The translations under genes and the position numbers were made by a program. Positions 16,856-25,541 of a stretch of DNA of 64,000 nucleotides are shown here, one piece after another. Location: positions 2,418,001 through 2,482,000 of the forward strand of contig NZ_CP069370.1 in NCBI RefSeq assembly GCF_019623905.1, written 5' to 3'. Every line of letters starts with the position of its first letter. Position 1 is the stretch's first letter. The notes under the pieces are model-generated. The model was not told where the DNA came from. It ran no database searches and saw only the letters and a list, made by a program, of their open reading frames with translations. Origin of the DNA: Neotabrizicola shimadae. GTDB taxonomy: Bacteria; Pseudomonadota; Alphaproteobacteria; Rhodobacterales; Rhodobacteraceae.

Positions 16856-16926
16856 AAGTCCAAGTAAATCCGCCCCCGCAACCCATTGAAATCCTTGGGG
16901 CGAGGGAAGCGTCCGAGCTCGGACGC
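16856..16926 (+). repeat. 71-bp dispersed element, copy A
   Basis: It starts AAGTCCAAGT, contains GCAACCCATTGA, a CCAAG...CTTGG inverted pair, and ends with the perfect 18-bp palindrome GCGTCCGAGCTCGGACGC (16909-16926). Two more copies of exactly the same length lie at 37880-37950 and 60623-60693. This copy lies between the SIR2 gene and a convergent small-membrane-protein gene, at the right edge of the island. It probably serves as a bidirectional terminator. Confidence 0.85.
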
Positions 16927-16944
16927 CCCCCGGACGCCCCTGTC

Positions 16945-17196
16945 TCAGGCCTTCTTGATCAGCTGGATCAGGACCAGCAGGATCACGGCCCCGAAGGCCG
17001 ACTGGAAGATGGTCACCAGGGTGCCGCCCCCCATGCCGAAGCCGATGCGGGGCAGCAGCAGGCCCGCGATCAGGGCGCCGACCACCCCCACCACGATATT
17101 GCCCAGGACCCCGAATCCCCGGCCCTCGACGATCTTGCCGGCCAGCCAGCCCGCGATGGCCCCGATCACCAGCATCCCCAGAATACTACCGAACAT
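16945..17196 (-). CDS. GlsB/YeaQ/YmgE family stress-response membrane protein
   Basis: 83 aa with three hydrophobic helices and the family signature GAIAGWLAGKIVEGRGFG followed by GLLLPRIGFG. These small inner-membrane proteins (formerly transglycosylase-associated) are induced by stress in many bacteria, but their mechanism is unknown. It is the neighbour of element copy A. Confidence 0.85.
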   Translation of the reverse strand: MFGSILGMLVIGAIAGWLAGKIVEGRGFGVLGNIVVGVVGALIAGLLLPRIGFGMGGGTLVTIFQSAFGAVILLVLIQLIKKA

Positions 17197-17247
17197 GTCC
17201 CGCTCCGTGGTTCCCTGGGTCCAGCCTGCGGCCCAGCGCGGCCAAGG

Positions 17248-17565
17248 TCAATAGACCGCCGCGACCTCGTACATCACCGGCTCGAACCCCTTGCACAGGG
17301 CCGCGATGGCCCGGTTCCTCTCCCGCATCTCGGGCGTCCGCAGCATGGCCTGGTAATCCTCCCGCCGCCGCCACTTGGAATAGTTGCAGATCCGGGTCAT
17401 CGCGTCGTTCATGTGCAGCCCCGCCCCCAGAAACCCCGGCTGGTGCCGGATGAACTCGGCATAGGCCGCCTGCAACGCCTCCATCACGTCATGCGCCGTG
17501 GCGGGGGTCATTTCGAAGGTGGTGATGACGGTCTGGCCGTCGAATTCCGGGGTGATCTGCGGCAT
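17248..17565 (-). CDS. antibiotic biosynthesis monooxygenase (ABM) domain protein
   Basis: 105 aa, a single dimeric ferredoxin-like ABM domain: VITTFEMTPATAHDVMEAL at the first strand and helix, then FIRHQPGFLGAGLHMND and CNYSKWRRREDYQAML. Such proteins are small cofactor-free oxygenases or heme-related enzymes. Neither heme ligands nor a partner gene identifies a substrate. It precedes the stress membrane protein gene on the same strand with 51 bases between them. Confidence 0.75.
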   Translation of the reverse strand: MPQITPEFDGQTVITTFEMTPATAHDVMEALQAAYAEFIRHQPGFLGAGLHMNDAMTRICNYSKWRRREDYQAMLRTPEMRERNRAIAALCKGFEPVMYEVAAVY

Positions 17566-17673
17566 GTCGGGTCCTCCTCACGCCCATCATGCCACGCCCC
17601 CGCGCGGAAATCCCGCGTCACGGTGGCCATGCCGGTCGCAATCGCCTAACCTGCCCGAAACAACGGAGCCGCC

Positions 17674-17856
17674 ATGCGCCTGCTTGACCCCAACCACCCG
17701 ATGTTCCAGCGCGCCTGGGTTCGCTGGGCCACCGTCCTGCTGCCCGGCCTCTGGGCCGTGATGGAGTTCGCGCTCGGCAACCCCGGCTGGGGCCTGCTGT
17801 TCGGGGCCGCCGCCGCCTATGCGGCCTGGGAGCTGTTCTTCCGCCGTCAGCCCTGA
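17674..17856 (+). CDS. small membrane protein of unknown function
   Basis: 60 aa: a short basic N-terminus (MRLLDPNHPMFQRAWVRW) and two close membrane helices ending in the positively charged FFRRQP. The last 10 bases overlap the end of the convergent ParA gene. The composition and conserved-looking start suggest a real gene, but no function can be assigned. Confidence 0.6.
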   Translation: MRLLDPNHPMFQRAWVRWATVLLPGLWAVMEFALGNPGWGLLFGAAAAYAAWELFFRRQP

Positions 17857-18476
17857 AGCCGCGCCCGGATCTCCGCCGCCAGCCGTGTCACCTCGTCCCG
17901 AGCCGCCGCGCCCGAGGCTTCCAGCGCCCCAAGCCCCTGGCCAAGCGTTTCGGCATAGACGACGCGCTGGCCGAGCCGCGCCTCTGCAAGGTCGGCCTCC
18001 AGGCCCGCGGCAACCTCGGCCACCTCGGCCCCAAGCCGCGTGCCCGCCTTCATCCGGTTCAGCACGATCAGCGCCCGCTTCCGCTCGCGAAGCGCCAGGT
18101 CCAGCACGCCCTCGGTCGCCCAAAGGTCGACGTGGCTGGCCGACACAGGCACCAGCACCAGATCCGCCTCGCGCAGCGCTGGCCGCAGGTCGGCATCGAC
18201 TTTCGGCGGCGTGTCCACGATCACGACGTCATTGGCCTTGCGCAGCTTTTCACATTCATAGCTGACCCCCCAGGCCGAGGCAGTCGAGAAGTCCATGCCC
18301 GCCTCGCTCAGCGCCTGGCGACGCGTCAGGAACCACCGGCCAAGCGAGCCCTGCGGATCGGTGTCCAAGAGCGCCACGCTCAACCCGGCCCGCCGGAAGG
18401 CCACAGCCAGGTTCACAGCCAGCGTGGTCTTGCCCGACCCGCCCTTTTGCTGCGCGATCGTGATCACATGACCCAT
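17847..18476 (-). CDS. orphan ParA family ATPase
   Basis: 209 aa. The deviant Walker A motif is KGGSGKTT, with LLDTDPQGS and VVIVDTPPK as the A' and Walker B strands. It is short, as in MinD/ParA-like orphan proteins that position cell components, and has no parB beside it. ATG 18476 (MGHVITIAQQ) gives the standard start; GGGGGAAT lies upstream. It is unrelated in detail to the island ParA-like protein at 14791. GC and codon use match the backbone. Confidence 0.8.
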   Translation of the reverse strand: MGHVITIAQQKGGSGKTTLAVNLAVAFRRAGLSVALLDTDPQGSLGRWFLTRRQALSEAGMDFSTASAWGVSYECEKLRKANDVVIVDTPPKVDADLRPALREADLVLVPVSASHVDLWATEGVLDLALRERKRALIVLNRMKAGTRLGAEVAEVAAGLEADLAEARLGQRVVYAETLGQGLGALEASGAAARDEVTRLAAEIRARLQG

Positions 18477-18869
18477 GATTCCCCCGGATTTCTGCGGCGC
18501 AGAATAGACCTGCACACCCAAACTCGCCACACAAACCAACAGCCGCCGCGTCACAGCGCAAACGCGACCGGGATAAGACCATCATCTAACCCCGCCTGCC
18601 AGGGCCGCACGGTCGGCGCACCGGCCCCCGTCAGCCCCCCCCTGAAAGCGCGGCAAGACCGTCGCTCCAGACGCGGCATGATCAATCAATCCGACCTCGC
18701 TCAAGGACCAGTCGACTGCGCAACACCGGGTCAAAACCTTGACACAGATGCCGCCCATGACTAAAGCAACGCGACTGATCGGGCCCGCTCGACGCCCTCC
18801 TGCCAGCCCCCTTGAAGGAGCTGAAAATCCTGACAGCACGGAAGGCTCGTCGAATTGCTGAGCGACAAG
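18477..18869. other. intergenic stretch without a supported gene
   Basis: GC drops gradually from the ParA gene into the glycan block. Several frames are open but have no family signal or plausible start. It should hold the promoter of the orphan ParA gene; I see no clear boxes. Confidence 0.4.
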
Positions 18870-19163
18870 ATGGCTATCGCAACTGGCAAGGAACGCAACG
18901 TGTCAGCGATGAAGGCTGCTTCGATATATTATCCTGACGAAGACTCTGAATGCAGCGACCAGGCGCAATGCATGATGTTGGGTGCAAAGATCGTTTCGCA
19001 CAGACAGATGGATGAGATATGCCCAGAAACGGTTCTGATATCGGCAATCTCCCGACGTGACGTGGTCGCCGAGTTCACGAAGAGCATTTGCCATTTTTCC
19101 AAGGACGAGAGCCCTGCCGGATATCGGCGAGACTGGCGGAACAACGACACCGGCGATTCGTGA
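18870..19163 (+). pseudogene. uncharacterised short ORF, possibly the remnant of a sugar-metabolism gene
   Basis: A frame from ATG 18870 to 19163 (97 codons) has protein-like composition, rich in Asp, Glu and Lys. GAKIVSHRQMDEICPE then VLISAISRRDVVAEF recalls the strand-helix pattern of Rossmann-like NAD- or acyl-sugar domains found in capsule clusters. The similarity is weak and no full domain is present, so it may be a decayed fragment that preceded the FkbM gene. Another frame on the minus strand (18903-19334) is also open but looks less likely. Confidence 0.3.
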
Positions 19164-19552
19164 AGGGCCAACCAACGAAAAATGAACACACTCAAGACGG
19201 CCAGCCACGAAAACCGCAGCAAACCGGCCCGCTATGGAGAAATCCAGTCGCGTGACACGCGCCCATATGCTCAACGGCTGCACCTTCAGCCACCACAGGC
19301 GCTCCAGCAAGAGAACATTCACCGCGGCACACACAGACGGCCGCCTTTACGCCTTCAGAAGAATTGCTCCCATACGTCTATCGTGTTTCTTCAACGGCGC
19401 GAGAGCAGCACCCAGAGTTGCTTCATCCGCAAGCGCCTGAAGAGCCCTGACGAAATCGGGACCGCAGCTTTCCGGCCCCTGAGAAGCCGTTGCCTGCAGG
19501 TGAGGAACGCAACCCGAATCCAGCCGAGCCCAAAATCAGTGCGGGGTTTCGC
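19164..19552. other. spacer before the FkbM gene
   Basis: About 390 bases with intermediate GC and no credible start, ribosome site or domain in any frame. It could be decayed coding DNA from the same accessory block. Confidence 0.35.
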
Positions 19553-20347
19553 ATGAGCCCGAACCACGGTCTGGAGGCATTGACGCTTCGCATCGCTGGC
19601 GAAGAGCGCACATTGTATCTGAGAACGAACAGTTCCGACAGCGAATTGGTCGGGCAGATATTCGTTGACGAAGCGTTTTCCCTCGCAAAGCTGCCCCGCC
19701 GGGACGAGCTTCTGCAATGGCTGAGCGCCTGCCGAAGCTCTGAAAAGACGCCGCTGATCATTGATGCCGGAGCGAACATCGGCCTGTCGTCGCTTGCGCT
19801 TTCGGCACAGATCCCGGATGCCCTTGTCGTAGCCATCGAGCCCGACCCCGACAACTTCGCTCTTCTGGCAATGAACACCGAAGGCATGCCCGTGCTGCCT
19901 CTTCCCGCCGCACTCGGAGCGGAGCCAACACGCGCGGCAATCATGGACCCGGGACGAGGCTCCTGGGGCATCCAGACAACCACCGAGGGAGCGACAGAAC
20001 AATCCACACTCGTGCCGGTTGTGACCGTTGACGAGATCATTCGCTGCTTCGAAATGAGCCATTGCCCCGGCATCGTGAAGATCGATATCGAAGGATTCGA
20101 GTCAAATGTCTTCTCTGGGTCTGGGGTGTGGCATGAGGCGGTTCCTCTCGTGATTGTGGAACTTCATGACTGGATGCTGCCCCGCGCTCGGACGTCTCAT
20201 CCGGTCTTGCGGCGATTGCTTGAGTCAGACAGGGATTTCGTAATCGTCGGAGAGAACTTGTTCTGCATGTTGAACGATTTGGACCACCGCTCCGGGCCTT
20301 TACCGGAACGTCCCACTGATAGCATGACCGGCACGGAAATTGGCTGA
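19553..20347 (+). CDS. FkbM family methyltransferase
   Basis: 264 aa from ATG 19553. The SAM-binding motif LIIDAGANIGLSSLALSAQ and the acidic strand VVAIEPDPDNFALL are characteristic, as is the late IVKIDIEGFESNVF motif of FkbM proteins. They methylate hydroxyl groups on sugars or glycolipids. A longer frame beginning TTG at 19490 exists. It is 4 bases upstream of the double glycosyltransferase gene, so it likely modifies the same glycan. Confidence 0.85.
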   Translation: MSPNHGLEALTLRIAGEERTLYLRTNSSDSELVGQIFVDEAFSLAKLPRRDELLQWLSACRSSEKTPLIIDAGANIGLSSLALSAQIPDALVVAIEPDPDNFALLAMNTEGMPVLPLPAALGAEPTRAAIMDPGRGSWGIQTTTEGATEQSTLVPVVTVDEIIRCFEMSHCPGIVKIDIEGFESNVFSGSGVWHEAVPLVIVELHDWMLPRARTSHPVLRRLLESDRDFVIVGENLFCMLNDLDHRSGPLPERPTDSMTGTEIG

Positions 20348-20351
20348 ACGC

Positions 20352-22832
20352 ATGGATCCGAAATTGAATGTACAGGACAGCCTCGCGCAGCTTTGGCGTG
20401 ATCGGATAAACCTGCCCGCACAGCAAGCTGCAAAGGATGCGTTTGACCTCAAGGTAGAATTACTTCGCTACCAAGTCTCCGAGGGGCTTTCGGAAATTGC
20501 GAACCTGCAGGATGCGCTTGGCAAGAGTAATGAGCGCATAAGCGAACTGATCGCCCTCCAGCGCGACACAGCAAGAACGCTTTCCGAAAATGAGACGTCG
20601 GGGTCGATTGAAAGGCCGCAATCGGCTGAGACTGACCGTCTTGAAGCGCAGATGTCGGAAGTGCTGGCTGAACGCGACTCCTTTGCGGCAGCGATCACCG
20701 GCTACGATGCAGATCAGGCAGCCGCACGCGAGCGCATTCACAGGCTTGAAGCGCAGATCGTGGATACGCTGGTTGAACGCGACTCGCTCGCGGCATCGAT
20801 AGCAAGCCGGGATGCCGAACTGGCGGCGGCACGTCAGCGCATTCAGATGCTGGAAACGGTATTGACGAGCGCCCTGCGCCGACCCTATTGGCCGGTCGGC
20901 GAGTACGTCAAACGCCGGCTTGCAATGATCGTTTCAGGGGTCTTGAAGCCCTTCTCCAAGCGTCATTACCAGCGCCTTCGCAATTCCGCGAAGAAGCGGG
21001 ATCCACGGCGTTTTCTTTCGAATCGCGATGGCACGGTGGGGTTTGCTGTTCCACTGCAGCATCCTCAAGACTACCAAGAGCAAACCCGGAACATCATTGC
21101 CCGCTACTTTCCACCAGATTTCCGGGAGCCTGCGCCGCCCCTGCATATTCTGCTGGGCAGCGGCCCCCTCGTTCGAAATCAACTGAAGAAGGGCCAAAGA
21201 TCGCGGGCGGTCCGTCAGCTTGGGCGCCCGAGCTTTTCAATCATCACGCCGTTTTTCGCGCATCTGGACTTTTTCTCTCATTGCGCAGAGAGTGTGGGAA
21301 ATCTCTTGATTTCCGGTGAGATCGACTTTGAGTGGATCATTGTGAATGATGATCCGTCCGTCCCGGACCGTGAGTTGCTGCGGCGACTTCCTGCCAGCAT
21401 TCAGTCGCGAACTCGGGTCATTTCGGACGGCAAGAACCATGGCATAACACGAGCGCTGGATCGTGGAATCAGAAGTGCGGGCAAGATGTGGGCGGTACTT
21501 CTTGATTGTGACGACCTTCTGGAGCCGAACGCTCTTGCCGTGCTTTCAGAGTCGGCGATCGCAAATCCGCATTGCCGTTACTTCACCTCGCTCATGTCGG
21601 ATATCGACGAATCCGGAAAGGTGCTGCGCAAGCGGATGCCGGGCGGTGATGTGGAGGACCTGTTCGAGAAGGGCATGATTGCCGGCCATCTTGTTGCGTT
21701 CCGGCGGGACCTCTATGAGGAACTGGGCGGTTTCGATAAACGCCACTCGGGCGTCCAGGACTACGATTTTGCTCTCCGCGTGGCGGCACAGGAACCGATA
21801 ACTCGCATCGACAACCATCTGTATCGCTATCGCTGGCACGCCAAGACGCAGTCTATCAGTCGGCTGGATCGCCAGGCGAGGCTTGCCGACGCTGTGCGTA
21901 CGACGTTTCTGAGGGAGACTCTGGAACTCTCGATTCCGCCGTCGGGACGGTCGCCCTTGCCTGAAGCGCCATCGGTGTTCTGCGTCATTCGGACCCAGGG
22001 ACACAGGATGGAGCTTCTGGCTGCGGCCATCGCTTCGGTCCAGAACCAGGCTTTTCCCGTGACGCCTTGTATCGTCGTTCATGGCGACGATGAAGCTGTT
22101 CAGTTTGTGCGCCGCCATCTCCCGCAGACTGGCTTCGGCGCCGGTTCCGTTCAGTCTCCCATCGTACTTCACGCGCCAAGAACAGATCTCAAGCGTGGTT
22201 ACCCGTGCAACGTTGCGCTGGAGTACCTGAGGGCGCATGCGGATCAGTTCGATTTGCTGTGTTTTCTTGACGACGACGACCACATCCTTCCGAGCTTTGC
22301 AGAGCGCCTTGTGCTTTCGATGCGGTTGAGAGGCAGCGATATTGCCTATGGTCTGTCCAATGCGCTTCCCAAGAGCGGAGAGCCATTCCCGCAGCACAAG
22401 CTGATGCCATGGGTATCGATCCTTGCGGCGAACTTCATCGCATTCAACAGTTTCATTGCGCGTGTCGATGCCGTCCTTGAATCCGGCGCCGCGTTTCGCA
22501 CCGACATGCATTACCTGGAGGATCACCACTTCCTGGTGCAGCTGATTGGTGCGGGCCTGCGCGCATCGCCACTCCCTGAGGTCGTGGCCGAATACCGCCT
22601 GCTGGGTGACGGCAACTCTGATGACAAGAAGCATATGGAGCACTTTGAGTTCTGCAGGTCAGCTGTGAACAGCCTCGCCGCAAGCGTCGCCAAAGGATTG
22701 CGACCGGAATTTTTCTGGGACGATGTGCTATGTTTTCCGTCCGAAGACAGGGACGCGTTTGGAGAGTGGGAAATCGTCCACTTGCGAAAGGCGTGTTCCC
22801 TGATCAACCCGAGGGGCGCGTTCCGTGACTGA
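20352..22832 (+). CDS. coiled-coil protein with two GT2-type glycosyltransferase domains
   Basis: 826 aa. Residues about 20-185 form a coiled coil including two tandem 35-residue units. The first GT-A domain starts at PSFSIITPFFAHLDFF (around 300), with LLDCDDLL as its DxD-like motif and GGFDKRHSGVQDYDF for acceptor binding. A second, shorter GT2-like domain starts near 540 (PSVFCVIRTQGHR) and has CFLDDDDHILP. Two active sites in one chain suggest it adds two sugars or polymerises a repeat. ATG 20352 is preferred over an in-frame TTG at 20340. It overlaps the next GT gene by 8 bases. Confidence 0.85.
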   Translation: MDPKLNVQDSLAQLWRDRINLPAQQAAKDAFDLKVELLRYQVSEGLSEIANLQDALGKSNERISELIALQRDTARTLSENETSGSIERPQSAETDRLEAQMSEVLAERDSFAAAITGYDADQAAARERIHRLEAQIVDTLVERDSLAASIASRDAELAAARQRIQMLETVLTSALRRPYWPVGEYVKRRLAMIVSGVLKPFSKRHYQRLRNSAKKRDPRRFLSNRDGTVGFAVPLQHPQDYQEQTRNIIARYFPPDFREPAPPLHILLGSGPLVRNQLKKGQRSRAVRQLGRPSFSIITPFFAHLDFFSHCAESVGNLLISGEIDFEWIIVNDDPSVPDRELLRRLPASIQSRTRVISDGKNHGITRALDRGIRSAGKMWAVLLDCDDLLEPNALAVLSESAIANPHCRYFTSLMSDIDESGKVLRKRMPGGDVEDLFEKGMIAGHLVAFRRDLYEELGGFDKRHSGVQDYDFALRVAAQEPITRIDNHLYRYRWHAKTQSISRLDRQARLADAVRTTFLRETLELSIPPSGRSPLPEAPSVFCVIRTQGHRMELLAAAIASVQNQAFPVTPCIVVHGDDEAVQFVRRHLPQTGFGAGSVQSPIVLHAPRTDLKRGYPCNVALEYLRAHADQFDLLCFLDDDDHILPSFAERLVLSMRLRGSDIAYGLSNALPKSGEPFPQHKLMPWVSILAANFIAFNSFIARVDAVLESGAAFRTDMHYLEDHHFLVQLIGAGLRASPLPEVVAEYRLLGDGNSDDKKHMEHFEFCRSAVNSLAASVAKGLRPEFFWDDVLCFPSEDRDAFGEWEIVHLRKACSLINPRGAFRD
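20640..20849 (+). repeat. tandem repeat of 105 bp inside the glycosyltransferase gene
   Basis: Two direct units (20640-20744 and 20745-20849) encode 35-residue coils that both begin LEAQ and contain VERDS/AERDS at the same place. The DNA identity is partial but obvious (both begin CTTGAAGCGCAGAT). They extend the coiled coil that precedes the first catalytic domain. Confidence 0.75.
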
Positions 22833-23841
22833 GCTTCCCTCGATTACCGTCCTACTGCCTGTGTTCTTAAGGTCCAAGTCGATGGACCAGGTCAGGCTTC
22901 TGCGCGAGGCCCTGACGTCGGTGGCAGATCAGTCCTATCCAGGCAAGCTCGAGGTCTTGCTCGTGGATGACGGAAGCCCCTTTCCCGTTCAGGAGTTTGC
23001 CAGCGATCTGGGCGCGGCGGAGTCGCTGGTGCGGTGGATGCGGCTTGACAGAAATCAGGGCATTGTCGGCGCCCTGAATGCCGGCCTGTCGGCCAGCAAG
23101 AGCGACCTCATTGCTCGACTGGATGCCGACGACCGGTGGCTGGACGGCAAGCTCGCAGCGCAGGTCGCACAGTTTCTTGAAGATGGGGACCTGAGCATCT
23201 CGGCGACCGGCATGGTTCGGGTGGACACGTCCGGCAAGGAGATAGACCGCCACATCCGGCCCGGTGACTGGGCTGGCATCCTCCGGTTCTTCATTGAAGG
23301 TGGTTGTCCGTTTCCCCACGGGAGCGTGGTCGCAGACCGCCGCGTCTACAGGGTTCTCGGTGGCTATCCCTGGTCTGGCGTTGTCAGACACTGCGAGGAT
23401 TATGCGTTGTGGGGCACCTGGCTGCGCTTTTTCAAGCCGGCGATGGTCGAGAAGGCGTACTATTCCTACCGGGTCAGCGATACCTCTGTTTCTGCGGAGT
23501 TCGCCAGGCAGCAGGCCGAGGCGTCGCAGAGGGTTCGGCGGCGTTTCGAGAGGGTCGAACTGACAACCGTCTTGCCGAAGATGTTGCCATCCCTTGCAGA
23601 GGCACTCGGCTGCTCGATGTTCGAGGCGGGCGTTCTGGCCTATCGCTTGTGGCATTTCCGGGCCTCGGCGACCGTTCCCGAAGCTGCCGTCGGTCCCTTG
23701 GTGGCAATTCTTCCGGACCGTGCCTTGACGCGGGTCGCCAGTGCCCCGGCCTGGCGCACCGTGGTGGGTAGTCCGAATGTCGAAACTTCGGGGATTCGGC
23801 AGGTTTCGCTGCGGGCTGACAGCCTTGGCGAAACGGCCTGA
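22825..23841 (+). CDS. glycosyltransferase family 2 protein
   Basis: 338 aa. GT-A fold: strand ITVLLPVFLRSKSMDQ, LLVDDGSPFP, NQGIVGALNAGL, and the DxD-type motif ARLDADDRWL near residue 110. The C-terminal third is helical and has WGTWLRFFKPAMVEKAYYSYR, as in GT2 enzymes of polysaccharide clusters. It starts with GTG at 22825, overlapping the upstream gene, so the FkbM-GT-GT genes form one operon. Confidence 0.88.
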   Translation: MTELPSITVLLPVFLRSKSMDQVRLLREALTSVADQSYPGKLEVLLVDDGSPFPVQEFASDLGAAESLVRWMRLDRNQGIVGALNAGLSASKSDLIARLDADDRWLDGKLAAQVAQFLEDGDLSISATGMVRVDTSGKEIDRHIRPGDWAGILRFFIEGGCPFPHGSVVADRRVYRVLGGYPWSGVVRHCEDYALWGTWLRFFKPAMVEKAYYSYRVSDTSVSAEFARQQAEASQRVRRRFERVELTTVLPKMLPSLAEALGCSMFEAGVLAYRLWHFRASATVPEAAVGPLVAILPDRALTRVASAPAWRTVVGSPNVETSGIRQVSLRADSLGETA

Positions 23842-23907
23842 CGTGGCACGCATCCTTTCCCGGAAAGGCCGTCCACAGGGCTCCATCGGTGCAGCCGATC
23901 TCATGAC
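23842..23907. other. short spacer downstream of the glycan operon
   Basis: No terminator-like hairpin or gene is evident between the GT2 stop and the HAF-repeat remnant. Confidence 0.4.
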
Positions 23908-24267
23908 GTGGAATGGCCGCGTGACGGGCTTGCACCTGCGGAGCCGGCGCAATGCGGCGGTCCGAGCTTTGGCTGGACGGAAGACGCAGAAGGCACGCTG
24001 ATCGTGGGCCCCATGGCCGAACTCGGGTTCATGGCCGCCCCGGCAGGCCTTTCCTGGGATCGTGCGGCGACCGCAGAGAGCGCCGATGGAAGCGCAATCC
24101 TTGGGACGTCATTGGTTGCAGGCGGCCAACAACACGCCTTTGCCGTCAAGGTTAGGAGTCCCGCGAAGCAAAACGACGTGAACCATACGGTCACCGGCGG
24201 CGCTCTGGCCAATGGCGCGGCGGTGACGACCCCTGACCGGCAAGCGGCTTTAGCCGGGCTGCCGTGA
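23908..24267 (+). pseudogene. fragment resembling an extracellular HAF-repeat protein
   Basis: Reading from GTG 23908, the segment ESADGSAILGTSLVAGGQQH then AFAVK fits one HAF repeat (SADGS-x-VGTS-x-GGQ-x-AF). An earlier region (PSFGWTEDAEGTLIVG) may be a second, degenerate copy. The frame lacks a signal peptide and ends without a natural C-terminal domain, so it is most likely a remnant of a larger surface protein. It borders the glycan genes. Confidence 0.35.
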
Positions 24268-24591
24268 CCCCCCTGCACACTCACGCAGGGACAGAAGACT
24301 GCTGATGAGTGACCGGCAACTGTCCGGCACCACTGCCAGCGATGGCATAGCTGAGCGGAACGCTGGACCTGGCCAGACCATCGCGCGCCTCTCGTTGAAT
24401 CGCCGTGTGACCAAAGGTGCCAGAGTTGCCCTTGCGCGCTTGCAAGAGACCGGCAGCACAGTCGTCAGCAACACCCAGTCCGTCATGCCCCCTTGGTCCA
24501 GCTGCAGCCAGAACAGCGGTTTGCGCAGCGGACTTATGCCTCGGTCCGCCGCAAACCGCGTCTGAGGATGAAGGAGCTTCATCAGGAGTTA
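24268..24591. other. intergenic stretch without a supported gene
   Basis: Several frames are open on both strands but none has a recognisable domain, ribosome site or start. It separates the accessory block from the tRNA-Cys gene. Confidence 0.35.
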
Positions 24592-24665
24592 TGGAGGCGG
24601 GTACCGGAATCGAACCGGTCTTCACGGATTTGCAATCCGCTGCGTAACCTCTCCGCCAACCCGCC
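24592..24665 (-). tRNA. tRNA-Cys (anticodon GCA)
   Basis: Read on the minus strand, it has the acceptor stem GGCGGGT/ACCCGCC, an anticodon stem-loop with TTGCAAA (anticodon GCA), the T-loop GGTTCGATTCC, and an encoded 3' CCA. tRNA genes are common integration sites; the accessory glycan block lies on its 3' side. Confidence 0.95.
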
Positions 24666-24741
24666 AAGAGGCAGGGCCTCATTATGGATTCTGGCACCGG
24701 GGGTCAAGCCGCTATCGCGCGGCCTGGCCCCCCCCCGGATG

Positions 24742-25479
24742 TCAGGTGTTCGACCAGCCGCCGTCGATCACGTGGATCGCTCCGGTGACAAAGGCCGCCT
24801 CGTCCGAGGCCAGGAACACGACCAGCCCGGCAATGTCCTCGGCCCGCGCCAGCTTGCCCGTCGGTTGCCGCGCCAGGAACGCCTTGCGTGCCGCCTCATA
24901 ATCGCCGCCCGCCGCCATCCGGTCGTTCAGCGACGGCGTGTCCACCGTGCCGGGGCAGATCGCATTGCAGCGGATGCCCTTGGTCACGAAGTCGGCGGCA
25001 ATCGCCTTGGTCATGCCGATCACCCCGGCCTTGGTCATGCCATAGACGAACCGGTTCGGCGCGGCGATCACGGATGAGGCGACCGATGCCATGTTGATGA
25101 TCGACCCGCCGCCCCGCGCCGCCATGCCGGGAATGAAGGTCCGGCACATGCGGAACATCGCGGTCAGGTTCAGGTCGATCGAGAAGGCCCAGTCCTCCTC
25201 GGTGCAATCCAGAATCGTGCCGTTCGCCACAAAGCCCGCGCAGTTGAACAGCACGTCCGGCGTGCCCACGGCCGCTGCCGTCTCGGCAATGGCGGAAGGG
25301 TCGCGCACGTTCAGAACGCGGACCTCCGGCCCCTCGGCAGCCAGCGATGCCAGAAGCCCCTCATTGATGTCGGTCGCGATGACCCGCGCGCCTTCGCGGT
25401 GCATCGCCAGGGCCGAAGCCCGCCCGATCCCCTGCCCCGCCGCCGTCACCAGAACCGTCTTGCCAGCCAGCCGTCCCAC
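24742..25479 (-). CDS. SDR family oxidoreductase (3-hydroxybutyrate or 2-keto-3-deoxy-L-fuconate dehydrogenase-like)
   Basis: 245 aa classical short-chain dehydrogenase. The cofactor motif is TAAGQGIG, the acidic DIN after the second strand (ATDINEG) points to NAD(H), NNAG is represented by NCAG, and the catalytic Ser-Tyr-Lys appear in MASVASS and YGMTK. The C-terminal PSLNDRM region and the GGW end resemble DHRS6-like and KDF dehydrogenases. Neighbours do not settle the substrate. Confidence 0.85.
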   Translation of the reverse strand: MGRLAGKTVLVTAAGQGIGRASALAMHREGARVIATDINEGLLASLAAEGPEVRVLNVRDPSAIAETAAAVGTPDVLFNCAGFVANGTILDCTEEDWAFSIDLNLTAMFRMCRTFIPGMAARGGGSIINMASVASSVIAAPNRFVYGMTKAGVIGMTKAIAADFVTKGIRCNAICPGTVDTPSLNDRMAAGGDYEAARKAFLARQPTGKLARAEDIAGLVVFLASDEAAFVTGAIHVIDGGWSNT

Positions 25480-25541
25480 GTCATCCTCCTTGCACTTGCG
25501 CGGGCCATCCTCACCCCGCGCGTGGCGTCGTCAAGCCTTGC

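Noticed and set aside
14791-18476. Two ParA-like genes as a plasmid-derived partition region
   Set aside because: Neither has a parB or parS; their sequences and base composition differ, so they are independent genes.
18903-19334. Minus-strand ORF of 143 codons
   Set aside because: No domain, ribosome site or plausible start; composition looks like an antisense frame of decayed DNA.
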